Below, piece by piece: positions 38,149-47,060 of a stretch of 64,000 nucleotides of DNA. Under the pieces are notes generated by a model, which worked only from the letters and a program-made list of their open reading frames with translations, had not been told where the DNA came from and searched no databases. The position numbers and the translations under genes are program-made. Every line of letters begins with the position of its first letter. Within the stretch, counting starts at the first letter, position 1. This stretch comes from Plantactinospora endophytica (GTDB lineage: Bacteria > Actinomycetota > Actinomycetes > Mycobacteriales > Micromonosporaceae), in NCBI RefSeq assembly GCF_016862915.1, contig NZ_BONW01000019.1:1-64000 (forward strand), in the 5' to 3' direction.

Positions 38149-40671
38149 GTGAGTCAGGCACAGCGACGCGACAACGGGACTGATCAGCGGCTCCTGCCGC
38201 TCATCGGTCTCGTCGCTGTTTGCGCCGGCAGCGCCATCGCCCTCTCCATCGTGGACGTCGTCACCAGCCCGCCCAGGTCGGTCAGCCAACTGGTCATGGT
38301 GGCGGCACTGGTCTTCACGGTGGTGATCAGCGCCACCGTGAAAGCTCCGATCCGGATCCGCTCGGCCACCCAGGCCATCACCTGGAACGAGACCGCTATC
38401 GTCATCGGTATCGCCGTGGCACCAACCTCGTGGATGGTGCTGTGCACGGGGATCGGCCTCGCCATCGTGGTGCGTCTTCTCCACCTGCCGTTGATCAAAG
38501 CGGTCTTCACCATCAGCAAGAACACGTTGATGGTGGCGGCGGCCGGCACCACCCTGACAGCCCTCGGCTGGAGCTGGCCACCCTCGGAAGTACAGCGGAT
38601 GGTGGTGCCCCTGGCCGCAGCCTTCGCCGTACTGGTGGTGCTCGACGAAGCCATCGCCATCCCGGTGATCGCCATCGCCAGCCGGACGAAGATCCGCAAT
38701 CAGTTCAGCGCCAACTGGGACCTCAGGCTCATCGGTTTCCTGATGCGCTTCGTCGTCGCCGTCTCCACGCTGGTCCTCCTGATGGTGGAGACCTGGCTGC
38801 TGGTGGCCGTTCCACCGCTGGCGCTCAGCCTGCACCTGGCGTACTCGACACGGGTGCGGGCCCGGGCCGAGCGGCAGGCATGGCAGGACCTGGCGCACAC
38901 CACCGACGCGCTCAACGTGGTGGACATCAACGCCGTACTGCACACCGCCGTCGCCCGGGCCGCCAACCTGTTCAGCGCCGACGAGGTCGAGGTCGAACTG
39001 CGGGAGAGCAGGCGTACGGTCCGGGGCAACAGCGAAGCGGTCACGTACGACTGCTTCACGACCAAGCCCTCCACGATCGATGCCTCGGTGATCCCGATCG
39101 AGATGAAGGGGCACGACGGCAGCGACATCGGAGTACTGCGGCTGCGCTTCCGGGGCCCGGTCAAGCTCTCCGAGCGGGAGCAGTACACCCTGCGTACCTT
39201 CGCCTCGGCGCTCTGCACGGCGATCCGCAACGCCTCCGCGTACGCCGAGTTGAACCGGGTGGCCGAGGAGCACGCGCACGCCGCCGCGCACGACGCGCTG
39301 ACCGGCCTGGCGAACCGGCGACACCTGCTCGACCGGGGCGCCGAACAGCTCGGCCAGCGCCGCACCGAGGGTGTCGTCGCACTGCTGCTGATCGACCTCA
39401 ACCACTTCAAGGAGGTCAACGACACGCTCGGGCACGCGGCCGGCGACCGGGTGTTGATCCAGGTGGCCGAACGGCTGCGCACCGCGGTACACGGCGAGGA
39501 CCTGGTCGCCCGGCTCGGTGGGGACGAGTTCGCGGTGCTCTTCCACGGCCTGCCCGCGCCGGCGGTCGCCGCGCACCGGGCCGAGGCACTGCTCACCGCC
39601 CTGCACGAGCCGATCGAGCTGGACGGAATGCGGATCAGCGTCGAGGCCAGCGGGGGCATCGCGGTCGCGCCGAGCAGCGGCGGCATGACCGAGCTGCTGC
39701 GCCGGGCCGACGTGGCGATGTACCAGGCGAAGCGGGCCGGGCGGCGGATCGCCACCTACGCCCCGGCCCGGGACACCGCCGACCTCGGGCGGCTCTCGCT
39801 CGGCGGCGACCTGCGCCGGGCAGTGGCCGACCAGGAGTTCACCGTCAACTTCCAGCCGATCGTGGACCTCGGCAGCGGCGAGGTGGTGGCCGCCGAGGCG
39901 CTGGCCCGGTGGCGGCATCCGGCCCGGGGCACCATCGACCCGCTCCGGTTCCTGGAGACGGTCGAGCGGTCCGGGCTGCTGCCCGCGTTCGCGGAGGCCG
40001 TACTCGACCAGTCGCTGATCGCCGTCAACACCTGGCGGGAGGCCGGCTTCGACCTGCCGGTGGCGGTGAACGTCTCGCCGCGCAGTCTGCTGGACGCCCG
40101 GTTCCCGGGTTCCGTACTCGCCCGGCTGCGGGCGCACGACCTGCCGCCCGACCGGCTGGTGCTGGAGCTGACCGAGACGCTGACGCTCAGCCAGCTCGAA
40201 GTGGTCGACCAGGTGCTCGGGCAGTTGCGGGACGCGGGGATCCAACTCGCGCTGGACGACTTCGGCACCGGGTACTCGTCGCTGTCGGTGCTTTCCCGGA
40301 TCCCCGTACACGAGTTGAAGATCGACCGTGGTTTCGTCACCGCGATGGAGACCTCGGCGGAGGCGGCTGCGGTGATCCGGTCCACCGTCGACCTGGGCCG
40401 CAGTCTCAACCTGAGCGTGGTCGCCGAGGGCGTGGAGAGCGAACCGCAGCGCCGCGCGCTCTGGGAGCTGGGCTGCGCCGCCGGCCAGGGCCACCTCTTC
40501 GCCCGGCCGATGCCGGCCGCCCGACTGCTCGCCGCCCTGCACCAGGGCGCCGGTGGCCGACCCGGCACGCTCGCGCCCGCGCTGCACGACGAGGGCGCCG
40601 TGGTCCGGCTCTCCCCCGGCCGGCGTTCCGGGCCGCGCCGGGTGGAACGGCTGCCACACCTGCCGGCCTGA
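38149..40671 (+). CDS. membrane GGDEF-EAL bifunctional c-di-GMP protein
   Basis: 840 residues. An N-terminal membrane sensor with about six or more helices (15-230) is followed by a GAF-like region (about 250-370), a GGDEF domain (about 375-545) with DALTGLANRR and intact RLGGDEFAVLF, and an EAL domain (about 555-805) with AAEALARWRHP, ELTETLTLS, DDFGTGYSSLS, IDRGFV and AEGVES. Motifs for both synthesis and breakdown of cyclic di-GMP are intact. The product-inhibition site (RxxD five residues before GGDEF) reads HGED, so the Arg is missing. GTG 38149 has AGGA upstream. The last 35 residues are basic and disordered. Confidence 0.92.
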   Translation: MSQAQRRDNGTDQRLLPLIGLVAVCAGSAIALSIVDVVTSPPRSVSQLVMVAALVFTVVISATVKAPIRIRSATQAITWNETAIVIGIAVAPTSWMVLCTGIGLAIVVRLLHLPLIKAVFTISKNTLMVAAAGTTLTALGWSWPPSEVQRMVVPLAAAFAVLVVLDEAIAIPVIAIASRTKIRNQFSANWDLRLIGFLMRFVVAVSTLVLLMVETWLLVAVPPLALSLHLAYSTRVRARAERQAWQDLAHTTDALNVVDINAVLHTAVARAANLFSADEVEVELRESRRTVRGNSEAVTYDCFTTKPSTIDASVIPIEMKGHDGSDIGVLRLRFRGPVKLSEREQYTLRTFASALCTAIRNASAYAELNRVAEEHAHAAAHDALTGLANRRHLLDRGAEQLGQRRTEGVVALLLIDLNHFKEVNDTLGHAAGDRVLIQVAERLRTAVHGEDLVARLGGDEFAVLFHGLPAPAVAAHRAEALLTALHEPIELDGMRISVEASGGIAVAPSSGGMTELLRRADVAMYQAKRAGRRIATYAPARDTADLGRLSLGGDLRRAVADQEFTVNFQPIVDLGSGEVVAAEALARWRHPARGTIDPLRFLETVERSGLLPAFAEAVLDQSLIAVNTWREAGFDLPVAVNVSPRSLLDARFPGSVLARLRAHDLPPDRLVLELTETLTLSQLEVVDQVLGQLRDAGIQLALDDFGTGYSSLSVLSRIPVHELKIDRGFVTAMETSAEAAAVIRSTVDLGRSLNLSVVAEGVESEPQRRALWELGCAAGQGHLFARPMPAARLLAALHQGAGGRPGTLAPALHDEGAVVRLSPGRRSGPRRVERLPHLPA

Positions 40672-40711
40672 ACGCCGCGCGCGACCGGAAGGTTCTGCGA
40701 CACTTGCCCGC

Positions 40712-42124
40712 GTGACTGCGGCGGAAAAACAGACCGGTGGCCTGGACGGTGCGGCAGAGCCGGCGGGCCGACAGTTCTGGCGCCGGGTCGACCGGGCTGC
40801 CGGCGGGCTCGCCGCCGACCTGGTGCTCTATCTGCTCGCCACCGGCTTCGCCGCCGTCACCGCGGTCACCTCCACCCTGCTGCCGCACCGGGCCTGGGGC
40901 GCGGTCGCCGCCGTCGGCTACCTGGCCGCCACGATCGCGGTACTCGGGCAACTGCTGGCCCGGCGCCGTCGGCCCGAGTCCCGGCTGGCCGGTACCGGCG
41001 CCCGGGCGGTGCTGACCGTCGTCACCTGGGCGGGCACCGCCCTGCTGCCGCTGGTCTGGCAGGCCGTCGAACGGGTCGGCGGCCGGCTCGACCGGGCCCA
41101 GGAGGAGGTGCTGGTGGTCGAGCACTCCGGCGCCCGACTGCTCGACTCCGGCACGCCCTACCTGACCAGGGACGCCATCGCCGCCCTGCCCGGCGGCGAG
41201 CAGTTGCTCGGCTACACCCCGTACCAGCCGGGCATGGCGCTCTTCGGGCTGCCCCGCGCCCTCGCCGGCACCGCGTGGTGGACCGACGCCCGGATCTGGT
41301 TCGCCGTCGCCACCGCCGTCGCGCTCGGCCTGGCCGTTATGCTGCTCCGCCGACCGGCCCCGACGATCTCCGCCGCGTCCCCCGTCGCCGACCGGTCCGG
41401 CGCGGCGACGGCCGGGCGGGCCGCCGCCCGGGACGCGGCGCTGGTCCGGGCGGTGCAGCTCGCGACGGTACTGCCGGTCTGCGCGCTGACCCTGGCGACC
41501 GGCGGTGACGACCTGCCGGTGCTCGCCCTCTGCCTGCTCGCCCTCGCCTACGCCGCCCGGGACCGGTACCTCGGCGCCGGGCTGGCGGTCGGGCTGGCGG
41601 CGGCGTTGAAGCTCTTCGCCTGGCCGGTCGCGCTGGTGCTGCTGGTGCACGCCGTCCTCCAGGGCCGCCGGGCCGGACTGCGGCTCGCCGTCGGGGCGCT
41701 CGGCCTGCCGATCGTCGCGCTGGTCCCGGCCCAACTCGTCGACTCGGCGGCGCTGGTCGAGAACGTGCTGCGCTTCCCGCTCGGCCACGGCCTGGTCAGC
41801 AGCCCGGCCGCGTCGCCGTTCCCCGGGTACCTGATCGCGCAGGCGCTGCCCGGCGGCCGGGTGATCGCCGCCGGGCTGCTGGTCGCGGCCGGACTGCTGA
41901 TCGCCGTCCTGCTCCTCCGCCGTCCGCCGCGCACGGCCGCCTCCGCCGCGCTGTTCTGCGGGTACGGGCTGCTGGCCGCGATCCTGCTGATGCCGTCGAC
42001 CCGGTTCGGGTACCTGCTCTACCCGGTCGCCTTCCTGGCCTGGGTCCCCGCGCTCCGGCTCGCCCGCGTCCCGGCCGACCCGACGGAATCCCGCCCGGCG
42101 CCGGTGCCGACAGCCGTCCCGTGA
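40712..42124 (+). CDS. GT87/DUF2029-like polytopic membrane protein
   Basis: 470 residues with about ten to twelve membrane helices. The loop ARLLDSGTPYLTRD then YTPYQPGMALFGLPRAL matches the first periplasmic loop and YxPY/QPG block of DUF2029/GT87 polyprenyl-phosphosugar-dependent transferases; GLAAALKLFAWPVALVLL is also typical. It is probably an envelope glycosyltransferase. GTG 40712 starts 40 bp after the c-di-GMP gene, so the two may be cotranscribed. The stop overlaps the first crcB gene (GTGA). Confidence 0.8.
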   Translation: MTAAEKQTGGLDGAAEPAGRQFWRRVDRAAGGLAADLVLYLLATGFAAVTAVTSTLLPHRAWGAVAAVGYLAATIAVLGQLLARRRRPESRLAGTGARAVLTVVTWAGTALLPLVWQAVERVGGRLDRAQEEVLVVEHSGARLLDSGTPYLTRDAIAALPGGEQLLGYTPYQPGMALFGLPRALAGTAWWTDARIWFAVATAVALGLAVMLLRRPAPTISAASPVADRSGAATAGRAAARDAALVRAVQLATVLPVCALTLATGGDDLPVLALCLLALAYAARDRYLGAGLAVGLAAALKLFAWPVALVLLVHAVLQGRRAGLRLAVGALGLPIVALVPAQLVDSAALVENVLRFPLGHGLVSSPAASPFPGYLIAQALPGGRVIAAGLLVAAGLLIAVLLLRRPPRTAASAALFCGYGLLAAILLMPSTRFGYLLYPVAFLAWVPALRLARVPADPTESRPAPVPTAVP

Positions 42125-42624
42125 ACCCGCCCCGCCCCGACGGGTCCGACCGGCCAAACGGGTCCAACCGGCCCGACGAGTTCGACCAACCCGACGAACC
42201 CGACGAGCCGGCCGCACTGCCCGCCCGGCCGGGCTGGGACGTCTTCGTCGCGGTCGCCCTGGGCGGGGCGCTCGGCTCGGCCGGCCGGTACGGGCTGGTC
42301 GTGCTCTGGCCGCACGCCACCACCGGCGTACCGTGGGCGACCCTGGTGACGAATCTTTCCGGCTGCGCCCTGATCGGCCTGCTGATGCGGCTCGTCACCA
42401 CCGCCGCCGCCCCGCACCGGCTGGTCCGGCCGTTCCTCGGCACCGGAATCCTCGGCGGCTTCACCACGTTCTCCACGTACGCGGTGGAGACCCGGGGACT
42501 GTTCGCCGCCGACCGGCCCGGGGTCGCGGTCGGCTACCTGCTCGGCACGCTCGTCGGAGCGCTCGTCGCCGTACGCCTCGGCATCCGGGCGGCCGACCTG
42601 GCCAGGCGGGGCCGACGATGCTGA
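42121..42624 (+). CDS. crcB: fluoride channel CrcB/Fluc, subunit 1
   Basis: 167 residues. A disordered N-terminal stretch (about 40 residues of RPDGSDRPNGSN-type Pro/Asp/Asn units) precedes a four-helix channel subunit: GGALGSAGRYGLV, VTNLSGCALIGLLMR, LGTGILGGFTTFSTYAVE. The GxxGGxTTFSTF-like motif and conserved Asn are diagnostic of fluoride exporters. Start GTG 42121 overlaps the preceding stop; an internal start after the repeat would give a standard-length protein. The second crcB overlaps its end. As in other actinobacteria the two are expected to form a heterodimer. No fluoride riboswitch is seen upstream. Confidence 0.9.
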   Translation: MNPPRPDGSDRPNGSNRPDEFDQPDEPDEPAALPARPGWDVFVAVALGGALGSAGRYGLVVLWPHATTGVPWATLVTNLSGCALIGLLMRLVTTAAAPHRLVRPFLGTGILGGFTTFSTYAVETRGLFAADRPGVAVGYLLGTLVGALVAVRLGIRAADLARRGRRC

Positions 42625-42986
42625 CCTGGGCCGCGGTACTGGTCGGCGGCGCGGTCGGGGCACTGTGCCGGTTCACCGTCAACTGGCTGGTCGAACGCCG
42701 GTCCCGCCCCGCGCCCTGGGCCACCTTCGCGGTCAACGTCGTCGGCTCGCTCGTGCTGGGCCTGCTCGCCGGCACCGGTACGGCGCTGCCGGGCTGGGTC
42801 GGCGCACTTGTCGGTACCGGCTTCTGCGGTGCGCTGACCACCTACTCGACGTTCGGCTACGAGACCGTGGAGCTGTCCCGCAGCGGGCCGGGCGGACGCG
42901 GCCGGGCGGCACTGAACGTGCTGGCCACCCTCGTCGTCGGGCTCGCCGCCGCCGCCCTCGGCTGGCAACTCGGCAACCTGACCTGA
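42618..42986 (+). CDS. crcB: fluoride channel CrcB/Fluc, subunit 2
   Basis: 122 residues, standard length. GGAVGALCRFTVNW, FAVNVVGSLVLGLLAG and GTGFCGALTTYSTFGYETVEL carry the channel motifs (Asn in the second helix, TTYSTF in the third). ATG at 42618 lies inside the first crcB gene (7-bp overlap), so the two are translationally coupled and probably assemble together to expel fluoride across the membrane. Confidence 0.92.
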   Translation: MLTWAAVLVGGAVGALCRFTVNWLVERRSRPAPWATFAVNVVGSLVLGLLAGTGTALPGWVGALVGTGFCGALTTYSTFGYETVELSRSGPGGRGRAALNVLATLVVGLAAAALGWQLGNLT

Positions 42987-43084
42987 TCTACGGGCGGCCG
43001 ACGGAACCCTTCCGCGCGTCCGGCGGGCAGGGTTTCTGTGGCGTCTGGCGAGCGGGACGGGCCGGCGGGGCGTAGACCTGAGGC

Positions 43085-43720
43085 ATGAGCGCGACCTATC
43101 AGGATCGGGCGGAGGCCGGTGCCGTACTGGCCGATCGGCTCGCCTCGGTCGACGGCGACCCCGACGTCGTCGTCCTCGGGCTGGTCCGCGGCGGCGTGCC
43201 GGTGGCGGCGGCGGTGGCGGAACGGCTCGGCGCCCCGCTGGACGTACTCGTGGTGCGGAAGCTGGGCCTGCCGGAGGCGCCGGAGGTGGCCTTCGGTGCC
43301 GTCGGGCCGGGCGGACTGCGGGTACTCAACGAGGAGATCGCCGACCGGTTGGCGCCGGCGGAGGTGGACGCGGTGGTCCGGGCCGAGATCGCCGAGTTGG
43401 AGCGCCGGGAGGGGCTCTACCGGCAGGGCCGGCAGCCGCTGCGGCTGGACGGCCGGATCGCGGTGATCGTCGACGACGGGCTGGCCACCGGTGCCACCGC
43501 CCGGGCGGCCGTCGGAGTCGCCCGACAACTGGGCGCCCGGCGGGTGCTGGTCGCCGTCCCGGTCGGCGCGCCGGAGGCGTACGCGGTGCTCAGCCGTACC
43601 GCCGACGAGGTGGTCTGTCCCGAGCGGCCGGCCGACTTCGGCGCCGTCAGCCGCTACTACGACGACTTCCACGAGGTGTCGGATGCCGAAGTGGTGGACG
43701 CACTGACAGGAAGTCGGTGA
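43085..43720 (+). CDS. phosphoribosyltransferase family protein
   Basis: 211 residues. The PRPP-binding motif VIVDDGLATGATARAAV is clear and the N-terminal VVVLGLVRGGVPVAAAVAERLGAPLDVLVVRKLG block fits the group of bacterial phosphoribosyltransferases often annotated alongside dienelactone hydrolase-like domains. It lacks features of named purine or pyrimidine enzymes, so the substrate is unknown. Cytosolic. It stands 98 bp after crcB and 22 bp before the zinc-ribbon gene. Confidence 0.85.
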   Translation: MSATYQDRAEAGAVLADRLASVDGDPDVVVLGLVRGGVPVAAAVAERLGAPLDVLVVRKLGLPEAPEVAFGAVGPGGLRVLNEEIADRLAPAEVDAVVRAEIAELERREGLYRQGRQPLRLDGRIAVIVDDGLATGATARAAVGVARQLGARRVLVAVPVGAPEAYAVLSRTADEVVCPERPADFGAVSRYYDDFHEVSDAEVVDALTGSR

Positions 43721-43742
43721 TTCGACCGGGTACCGTCGAGTG

Positions 43743-44138
43743 ATGCAGATGACCTGTCCCAAGTGTCGTGGCGACATGCGCCAGTACGAGCGCAGCGGCG
43801 TCACGGTTGACCAGTGCACCGAATGCCGTGGCATCTTCCTCGACCGGGGCGAGTTGGAGAAGCTGTTCGAGGCCGAGGCCAACTGGAGCCAGCAGACCCC
43901 GGCGGCGCAGCACGCGCCGGCCCCCGGTGGCAGTTACCCTCCGCCGCCGCCGGCACCGCACCAGCCCGCCTACGGTGGTCCGAGCCACGTCCCGCCGCCG
44001 CCACCGCCGCCGCCCGCGCACGGTTACCCGCCGGCACCCGCTCCGGCGTACGGCCAGCACGGGCAGCCGCACCACGGCTACCACGGGCACTACCGGCACA
44101 AGAAGCGGAAGAGCTTCCTGAACGACTTCTTCGACTGA
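43743..44138 (+). CDS. TFIIB-type zinc-ribbon protein with Pro/His-rich tail
   Basis: 131 residues from ATG 43743 (a GTG at 43740 would add one residue). Residues 4-42 form a zf-TFIIB ribbon: CPKCRGDM, then CTECRGIFLDRGELEKLFE. The rest is Pro/Tyr/Gly rich, followed by a His/Tyr/Lys-rich end (HHGYHGHYRHKKRKSFLNDF). Proteins of this form are common in actinobacteria and have no assigned role; the ribbon should bind one zinc. Probably cotranscribed with the preceding phosphoribosyltransferase gene (22 bp gap). Confidence 0.82.
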   Translation: MQMTCPKCRGDMRQYERSGVTVDQCTECRGIFLDRGELEKLFEAEANWSQQTPAAQHAPAPGGSYPPPPPAPHQPAYGGPSHVPPPPPPPPAHGYPPAPAPAYGQHGQPHHGYHGHYRHKKRKSFLNDFFD

Positions 44139-44276
44139 TCGGCCCCACCGGCGGGACGGCACCGGTCTCCACCGGGAGACCGGACCCCGATCCGGCCGGC
44201 TGAGGCGAATCCTGCGAATCCCCGTGCCCGGGCAACGAACTCCGCGCGTCACCGACGGGCGGGCGTACGTTCCTGA

Positions 44277-45044
44277 GTGCGGGGATTCCGCTTTCGGCGG
44301 GAGGTGAGTGGGCTGGACGGGTCAGGGGCCGGGTCCGTCGACGCGACCCCGGCTGCGGGTACCGGCCTGCCGGCGCGGGCGGCGGTGCCGCAGCGGGCGC
44401 TCGGTGCGGCGTACGACCGGATCACCTCGACCGTCGACGGCCTCGCCGACGCCGACCTGCTCCGGCCGACCCGCTGCCGGGGGTGGTTGGTCGTCGACCT
44501 GCTCCTGCATCTCGTCCTCGACGCCCAGCGGGCGCTGGTGGCGCTCGCCAGTCCGGCGGTCGGCCCGGCCGACGTGGACGCGGTGAGCTACTGGCGGTCG
44601 CCGGACGACCCGACCGAGGGCCGACACGCCACCTGGGTACGCCGGTCCGCCGCCGCCTTCGACCGGCCGGGCGGGGTGGTCCGGCTCTGGACCGACACCG
44701 CACCGGCGGCTGCCCGGGCGGCTGCCTCGGCCGACCCGCTCGGGTACCTCACCACCCAGGGTCACGTGCTGGCCGTGCCCGAGTTCGTCGCCACCCTGGT
44801 CACCGAGGCGGTGGTGCACCACCTCGACCTGACGGTGGACCTCCCGGACGCGCCGGCCCCGGACCCGGCCGGTGTCGCCGTCGCGGTGGCGACCCTGGAC
44901 GGGCTGCTCAGCGACGAGGCGATCCGCCCCGCCGACTGGTCGGACGTCGACTACCTGTTGAAGGGGACCGGACGACTGCCGCTGACCGCGCACGACCGGA
45001 TGGTGCTCGGCGAGGCCGCCGGCTGGTTCCCGCTGCTCGGGTGA
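44277..45044 (+). CDS. MDMPI-type mycothiol-dependent maleylpyruvate isomerase family protein
   Basis: 255 residues. The N-terminal four-helix bundle of the DinB/MDMPI superfamily is seen: LGAAYDRITSTVDGLADADLLRPTRCRGWLVVDLLLHLVLDAQR, with metal-ligand His residues in the LLLHL and later VTEAVVHHLDL segments. Members use mycothiol as cofactor or substrate in place of glutathione; the reaction here is not determined. GTG 44277 has no ribosome site; GTG 44304, with GGGAGG almost abutting it, is an alternative. Convergent with dnaB. Confidence 0.82.
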   Translation: MRGFRFRREVSGLDGSGAGSVDATPAAGTGLPARAAVPQRALGAAYDRITSTVDGLADADLLRPTRCRGWLVVDLLLHLVLDAQRALVALASPAVGPADVDAVSYWRSPDDPTEGRHATWVRRSAAAFDRPGGVVRLWTDTAPAAARAAASADPLGYLTTQGHVLAVPEFVATLVTEAVVHHLDLTVDLPDAPAPDPAGVAVAVATLDGLLSDEAIRPADWSDVDYLLKGTGRLPLTAHDRMVLGEAAGWFPLLG

Positions 45045-45149
45045 GCCATGCCTGTCGGCCGGTGCCCCCCGGGGGATGGTTCGGTCCCCGCCTCGGGTTG
45101 GCCGTGCGTGACGGTCAGGTCGGGCACGATCACCACCGGGGGTGTGGGA

Positions 45150-46562
45150 TCAGACGATCGCCATGTCCACGAAGCGCGAGAGGTGGAGCTGGGCGGCCAC
45201 CGTCACGGTGTCGGTCGGGCCGTTCCGGTGCTTGGCGACGATGAAGTCCGCCTCGCCGGCCCGGGGCGACTCCTTGTCGTAGTAGTCGTCGCGGTGCAGC
45301 AGGATGACAACGTCCGCATCCTGCTCAATCGAGCCACTTTCGCGCAGATCGGACAGTTGAGGACGCTTGTCGGTACGCTGCTCCGGGCCACGGTTGAGCT
45401 GACTGACCGCGATCACCGGGCACTCGACCTCCTTGGCCAGCAGCTTGAGCCCTCGGGACAGCTCCGCGACCTCCTGCTGCCGGCTCTCGGTGCGCTTCGG
45501 CGAACTCATCAGCTGGAGATAGTCGACCACGATCATCTTGAGGTCGTGCCGTTGCTTGAGCCGCCGGGCCTTCGCCCGGATCTCCATCAGGTTCATGTTG
45601 GGGGTGTCGTCGACGAAGAGCGGCGCCTCGCTGATCTCGCCCATCCGGCGGGCCAGCTTGGTCCAGTCGTCGTCCGAGAGCTGCCCGCTGCGCAGTACGT
45701 GCAGCGGCACCCGGGCCTCGGCCGAGAGGAGTCGCATCACGATCTCGACCTTGCTCATTTCCAGCGAGAAGATCGCGCTCGCACAGTTGTGTCTGATGGC
45801 GGCATTCCGGGCAAAGTCCATCGAAGCAGTTGATTTGCCAAGACCGGGGCGTCCCGCCACAATCACCAACTGCCCCGGATGCAGCCCGTTGAGCAGCCGG
45901 TCCAGGTCGGTGAAGCCGGTCGGTACGCCGGTCATCACGCCACCCTGCGCGCCGACCGCCTCGATCTCGTCCAGCGTCGGCTGGAGCATGTCGGCGAGCA
46001 CCGCGAAGTCCTCGCTGACCCGCTTCTCGGTGACGTCGTAGATCGCCTGCTGGGCCAGGTCCACCACGTCGTCGACGTCCCGCCCGCCGCCGCCGGCCGA
46101 CCCGTAGCCGAGCTGGACGATCCGGGTACCCGCCTCGACCAGCCGCCGCAGCACCGCACGCTCGCCGACGATCCGGGCGTAGTAGGAGGCGTTGGCGGCC
46201 GTCGGCACGCTGGCGATCAGCGTGTGCAGGTAGGGTGCGCCGCCGATCCGGGCCAGGTCGCCGGAGTCGGCGAGCGCGGCGGCGACGGTGATGGCGTCGG
46301 CGGGCTCGCCCCGGCCGTAGAGGTCCAGGATCGCGTCGAAGACGGTCGCGTGCACCGGCCGGTAGAAGTCGTTGGACTTCAGGATCTCGACGACGTCGGC
46401 GATGGCGTCCTTGGAGAGCAGCATGCCGCCGAGCACGCACTGCTCGGCGGCGATGTCCTGCGGTGGGGTCTTGTCGAACCCGCCGTCGCGCGGCGGCCCG
46501 TTGGAGGGTGGCGCGGACGGACGCGAATCCCCACGGACCTCGTCGGTGACCGACACGGGCAT
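45150..46562 (-). CDS. dnaB: replicative DNA helicase
   Basis: 470 residues, intein-free. The N-terminal helical domain (PPQDIAAEQCVLGGMLLSKDAIADV) is followed by the RecA-like motor: Walker A AGRPGLGKST, Walker B MIVVDYLQLM, and SQLNRGPEQRTDKRPQLSDLRESGSIEQDADVV, all diagnostic. The hexamer unwinds DNA at the replication fork. ATG 46562 has GGAGG 3 nt further upstream; GTG 46556 has better spacing and is an equally good start. On the same strand as the ssb-containing ribosomal operon, but separated from it by a convergent gene. Confidence 0.96.
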   Translation of the reverse strand: MPVSVTDEVRGDSRPSAPPSNGPPRDGGFDKTPPQDIAAEQCVLGGMLLSKDAIADVVEILKSNDFYRPVHATVFDAILDLYGRGEPADAITVAAALADSGDLARIGGAPYLHTLIASVPTAANASYYARIVGERAVLRRLVEAGTRIVQLGYGSAGGGGRDVDDVVDLAQQAIYDVTEKRVSEDFAVLADMLQPTLDEIEAVGAQGGVMTGVPTGFTDLDRLLNGLHPGQLVIVAGRPGLGKSTASMDFARNAAIRHNCASAIFSLEMSKVEIVMRLLSAEARVPLHVLRSGQLSDDDWTKLARRMGEISEAPLFVDDTPNMNLMEIRAKARRLKQRHDLKMIVVDYLQLMSSPKRTESRQQEVAELSRGLKLLAKEVECPVIAVSQLNRGPEQRTDKRPQLSDLRESGSIEQDADVVILLHRDDYYDKESPRAGEADFIVAKHRNGPTDTVTVAAQLHLSRFVDMAIV

Positions 46563-47060
46563 CCCCCTCCACCACACCGGCTGGCTCCAGCGAACCGCCG
46601 ACGTACGACATTTCTCGGCTGACCGGGGCTCCGGTCGGTTGCCGGTCTCGTCCCCCGCTCCGGCCCGGCCGGCGACCGGCGGGCCGTACCGCTCGGCCCT
46701 GGCCGGCCAACTCGACCGGGGGATGTCGGCACGGGCGGCAGGGTCAGGGGGCAACGATACGGAGGTCGAGGTCAGGGACTCAACCACTGCGGTGGACACA
46801 ACTCGGGACAACCTGTGGACGGCTGCCGGCGGGGTGTGTGCAGCCCTGTGCACAGGCTGTGGACAACGATTGGGGAAGATAGCCTGGAGCAGGCCTGACC
46901 TGCGACGACTCGGTCCCCAGCATGTGGAGGAAAGAAACAGGTCAAATTCGGGCTACCGGGACGGCGTATCATCGGGCGACGGCAATCTTGCGTACGGCTA
47001 CTCGCGAACGACGTACCAGACTCCTCGCGATCGACTAACCAGAAAGGTCACGCCTCGGCT
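46563..47060. other. 498-bp divergent intergenic region upstream of dnaB
   Basis: No gene recognised. Holds one perfect DnaA box (46858-46866), a partial TGTGGAC (46814-46820), and the palindromic run CTGTGCACAG (46846-46855). The half next to 47061 is somewhat lower in GC (AATTCGGGCTACC, CGTATCATCGGG). Promoters for dnaB and the disordered membrane protein must be here, but none is clear. Confidence 0.5.
46858..46866 (-). promoter_or_regulatory. perfect DnaA box
   Basis: TGTGGACAA on the + strand is the exact complement of the consensus TTGTCCACA. It lies about 300 bp upstream of dnaB beside the palindrome CTGTGCACAG. A single box fits control of dnaB by DnaA; this is not an origin by itself. 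Confidence 0.5.

Noticed and set aside
45150-46562. Intein in DnaB
   Set aside because: Many actinobacterial DnaB proteins carry inteins, but here the motor domain is continuous at the usual insertion points and the length is normal.
45325-46710. Second long minus-strand frame within dnaB
   Set aside because: It is a frame-shifted reading of dnaB with only Arg/Gly/Ala-rich sequence.
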